From NCBI RefSeq assembly GCF_014204915.1, contig NZ_JACHMH010000001.1, forward strand, positions 2,728,001 through 2,792,000: a DNA stretch of 64,000 nt. Direction: 5' to 3'. Positions 62,313-64,000 of this stretch are shown piece after piece; position 1 is the first letter of the stretch; every line of letters begins with the position of its first letter. Position numbers and translations under genes: made by a program. The notes under the pieces are model-generated. The model searched no databases. It was not told where the DNA came from and saw only the letters and a list, made by a program, of their open reading frames with translations. This DNA comes from Crossiella cryophila (lineage in GTDB: Bacteria > Actinomycetota > Actinomycetes > Mycobacteriales > Pseudonocardiaceae).

Positions 62313-64000
62313 ATGGCCACGGTGGTGCTTGCGAAGGAACTCCAGAAAAACCTGGCGGTCGACGGATCACTCAAGCCGAGGGCATGGGACCTGCTCAGCA
62401 AACTCATGGCTGACCAGGACCTCACCGGCCTGGATCTCAAGATCCCGAAGGGGGCGCGGGATCCGCGAGTGCGGACCGCGCGGGTGACGGACAACCACCG
62501 TGCGGTGCTGTTCGCCATCGGTTCGGACGCCGATCAGTACTACCTGCTGGTCGCCATTCGGCCGCATGACGACGCTTACCGGTACGCCGCGCAGATCACC
62601 ACGCAGCTCAACCCGACCAACGGCGTCCTCGAAGTGCTGCGTGACCTCACGCCTGCTCCCCCGGTTCCTTTGGCACCTGAGCGCACCGTGGCCGACGATC
62701 GCCGCTTCCTGGTGCCGTTCCTGGCCGCCGAGCTGAAGAGCGTCGGCATCATGTCCGAACTTGCCGAGCGAGCTGTCCAGATCCGTGATGTGGACGAGCT
62801 GCTGAAACTCTGCGAGACCGCGCCCAGATGGCAGAGCAACGCACTGCTCGACCTCGCCGACGGCAAGTCTCTGGAAGAAGTGCGTTCGTCCTATTCACGC
62901 CCCGAGGGAAAGAGCGCACGCCAGGATGTCCCCACCGACGCGAGCAATCCGGATCAGCTACGCGATTCGCTCAGTCACTTCTCGTCGCGGATGGAGTTCG
63001 TCGTTGTCGAGGGTGACGAGCATCTGCGTCGCATGCTCCAGGGAGATTTCGCCGCCTGGCGACTGTTCCTGCATCCTGAACAGCGGCGGGTGGTCGAAAA
63101 GGACCGTAATGGCCCCTACCGGGTCACCGGTGGCGCGGGGACCGGTAAGACAATCGTCGCCCTGCACCGCGCGGCGGAACTCGCCAAGCGGAACCCCGCG
63201 GCCCGCGTGCTGCTCACCACGTTTACGAAGAATCTCGCCCACCAGCTCAAGGCGGGACTGAGGCACCTTGCTGACCCCGATACGTATGCGCGGATCGAAG
63301 TCTGCAACATAGACCAGCTGGTTCGAGATGTCGTGGGCAGGGCGACCGGGGATCGGCTCGCCATCCTGAGGGAGAAGGACGAACGCCGCTACTGGGAAAA
63401 TGCAGTGGCGAATGTCCCGGATCTCTCGGCCAAGGATCGTGCGGTATTCACCCCGTACTTCCTCGCAAGTGAGCACAAGCAGGTTGTGCTGGGCATGGCC
63501 AACCACGACAAGCACAAGTACCTGGAGGCGTATCGGCGAGGCCGAGTTTCGATCGACCCGAGCCAGAAGTTGCGGGTCTGGCGGATCGTCGATGAGTTCC
63601 GCAGGCTGCTGTCGGTGGACAAGTGCACCACCTGGGCGTTGACGGCGGCCAGAGCGGCGGCGATCGCGCAGTCTTCGGACCGACCGGTTGCCAACACGTA
63701 CGACCACGTGGTGGTGGACGAGGGGCAGGATCTCTCGCCTGCGCACTGGCGATTGCTGCGGGCCGTCGTGGCAAGCGGTCCCAATGACCTGTTCATCTGC
63801 GAAGATGCCCATCAGCGGATCTACGGCGAACGTGTGGTACTGAGCAAGCTCGGAATCGAGACCAGAGGCCGGTCGCAGCGACTCACATTGAACTACCGCA
63901 CTACGAAGCAGGTGCTGAAGTATGCGACCCAGGTGCTTGTAGGTGAGACCTTCCAGGATATGGAGGAGGAGGAAGAGTCAACCCGGCATTACAGGTCATT
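62313..64000 (+). CDS. UvrD-like helicase with RelE/ParE-like N-terminus, partial at right edge
   Basis: The frame is open from ATG 62313 to the window end, 562 complete codons, so the C-terminus is missing. Residues ~1-95 resemble a RelE/ParE/YafQ toxin fold: ARDPRVRTARVTDNHRAVLFAI, then YYLLVAIRPHDDAYRYA. After a linker of ~170 residues the helicase begins with Walker A VTGGAGTGKT at about 270, then TTFTKNLAHQL, motif II VVVDEGQDLSP near 467, ICEDAHQRIYG and LNYRTTKQ. The toxin-like catalytic residues cannot be judged by eye; the domain may only bind RNA or protein. It starts a divergent unit of the island. Confidence 0.87.
   Translation, partial: MATVVLAKELQKNLAVDGSLKPRAWDLLSKLMADQDLTGLDLKIPKGARDPRVRTARVTDNHRAVLFAIGSDADQYYLLVAIRPHDDAYRYAAQITTQLNPTNGVLEVLRDLTPAPPVPLAPERTVADDRRFLVPFLAAELKSVGIMSELAERAVQIRDVDELLKLCETAPRWQSNALLDLADGKSLEEVRSSYSRPEGKSARQDVPTDASNPDQLRDSLSHFSSRMEFVVVEGDEHLRRMLQGDFAAWRLFLHPEQRRVVEKDRNGPYRVTGGAGTGKTIVALHRAAELAKRNPAARVLLTTFTKNLAHQLKAGLRHLADPDTYARIEVCNIDQLVRDVVGRATGDRLAILREKDERRYWENAVANVPDLSAKDRAVFTPYFLASEHKQVVLGMANHDKHKYLEAYRRGRVSIDPSQKLRVWRIVDEFRRLLSVDKCTTWALTAARAAAIAQSSDRPVANTYDHVVVDEGQDLSPAHWRLLRAVVASGPNDLFICEDAHQRIYGERVVLSKLGIETRGRSQRLTLNYRTTKQVLKYATQVLVGETFQDMEEEEESTRHYRS

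Overview
The window is high-GC actinobacterial chromosome. It is probably from the Pseudonocardiales, because many starts are GTG, codons end in G/C, and the housekeeping order era-recO-uppS, zur/smtB, glyS, dgt and dnaG resembles the block conserved in mycobacteria and relatives. The species cannot be fixed from the sequence alone. About the first 47 kb is ordinary chromosome with small accessory inserts. The last ~16.5 kb, after a tRNA-Met gene, is a defence-type island with visibly lower GC.

Layout. 1-4115: end of an MFS transporter, a ferredoxin-like protein, a membrane protein, then era, recO, uppS and a small coupled gene. 4116-4978: a gene-free patch of tandem repeats and three hairpin elements. 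4979-8248 (minus): a four-gene methionine salvage operon, mtnA-mtnB-mtnD-mtnC, in which MtnA carries an extra phosphoribosyltransferase-like domain. 8418-14000: a metal-handling neighbourhood with a YcgR/YcgQ-like permease pair, a secreted peptidase, a SmtB-type sensor coupled to a Zur-type Fur protein, and a Cys/His-rich metallothionein-like protein. 14122-17754: an anchored surface protein with a class F sortase, and an FAD oxidoreductase. 18052-30451: a thioesterase, glyS, peptidase E, a MarR-ABC-two-component block, a DUF218 protein, dgt, and an ECF41 sigma factor beside its AhpD-like partner.

30486-47233: dnaG and its follower, a methyltransferase, tRNA-Asn, a chloramphenicol phosphotransferase-like kinase, a secreted trypsin-like protease, and a MarR plus rifampicin-phosphotransferase-like pair. 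A lipid-modification cluster follows: alpha/beta hydrolase, FAD amine oxidase-like enzyme, DUF1365 protein and CFA synthase on the plus strand, converging on a peroxiredoxin, a DUF1295 protein and a second CFA synthase on the minus strand. A tRNA-Met (CAT) closes this part.

47234-64000: the island. Four plus-strand genes overlap start-to-stop and look like one operon: a 1588-residue protein joining a GHKL/sacsin-type ATPase to an SF2 helicase, a UvrD-like helicase, a DrmA-like helicase and a DrmB-like DUF1998 protein. The DrmA/DrmB pair is the hallmark of DISARM, but no methyltransferase and no DrmC phospholipase-like gene is visible. Two coupled minus-strand genes follow, encoding a Rad50/SMC-like ATPase with a CPIC zinc hook and a small helical protein. 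A divergent UvrD-like helicase with a RelE/ParE-like N-terminus runs off the window. I read this as a DISARM-related, possibly undescribed, multi-helicase defence locus beside a tRNA gene.
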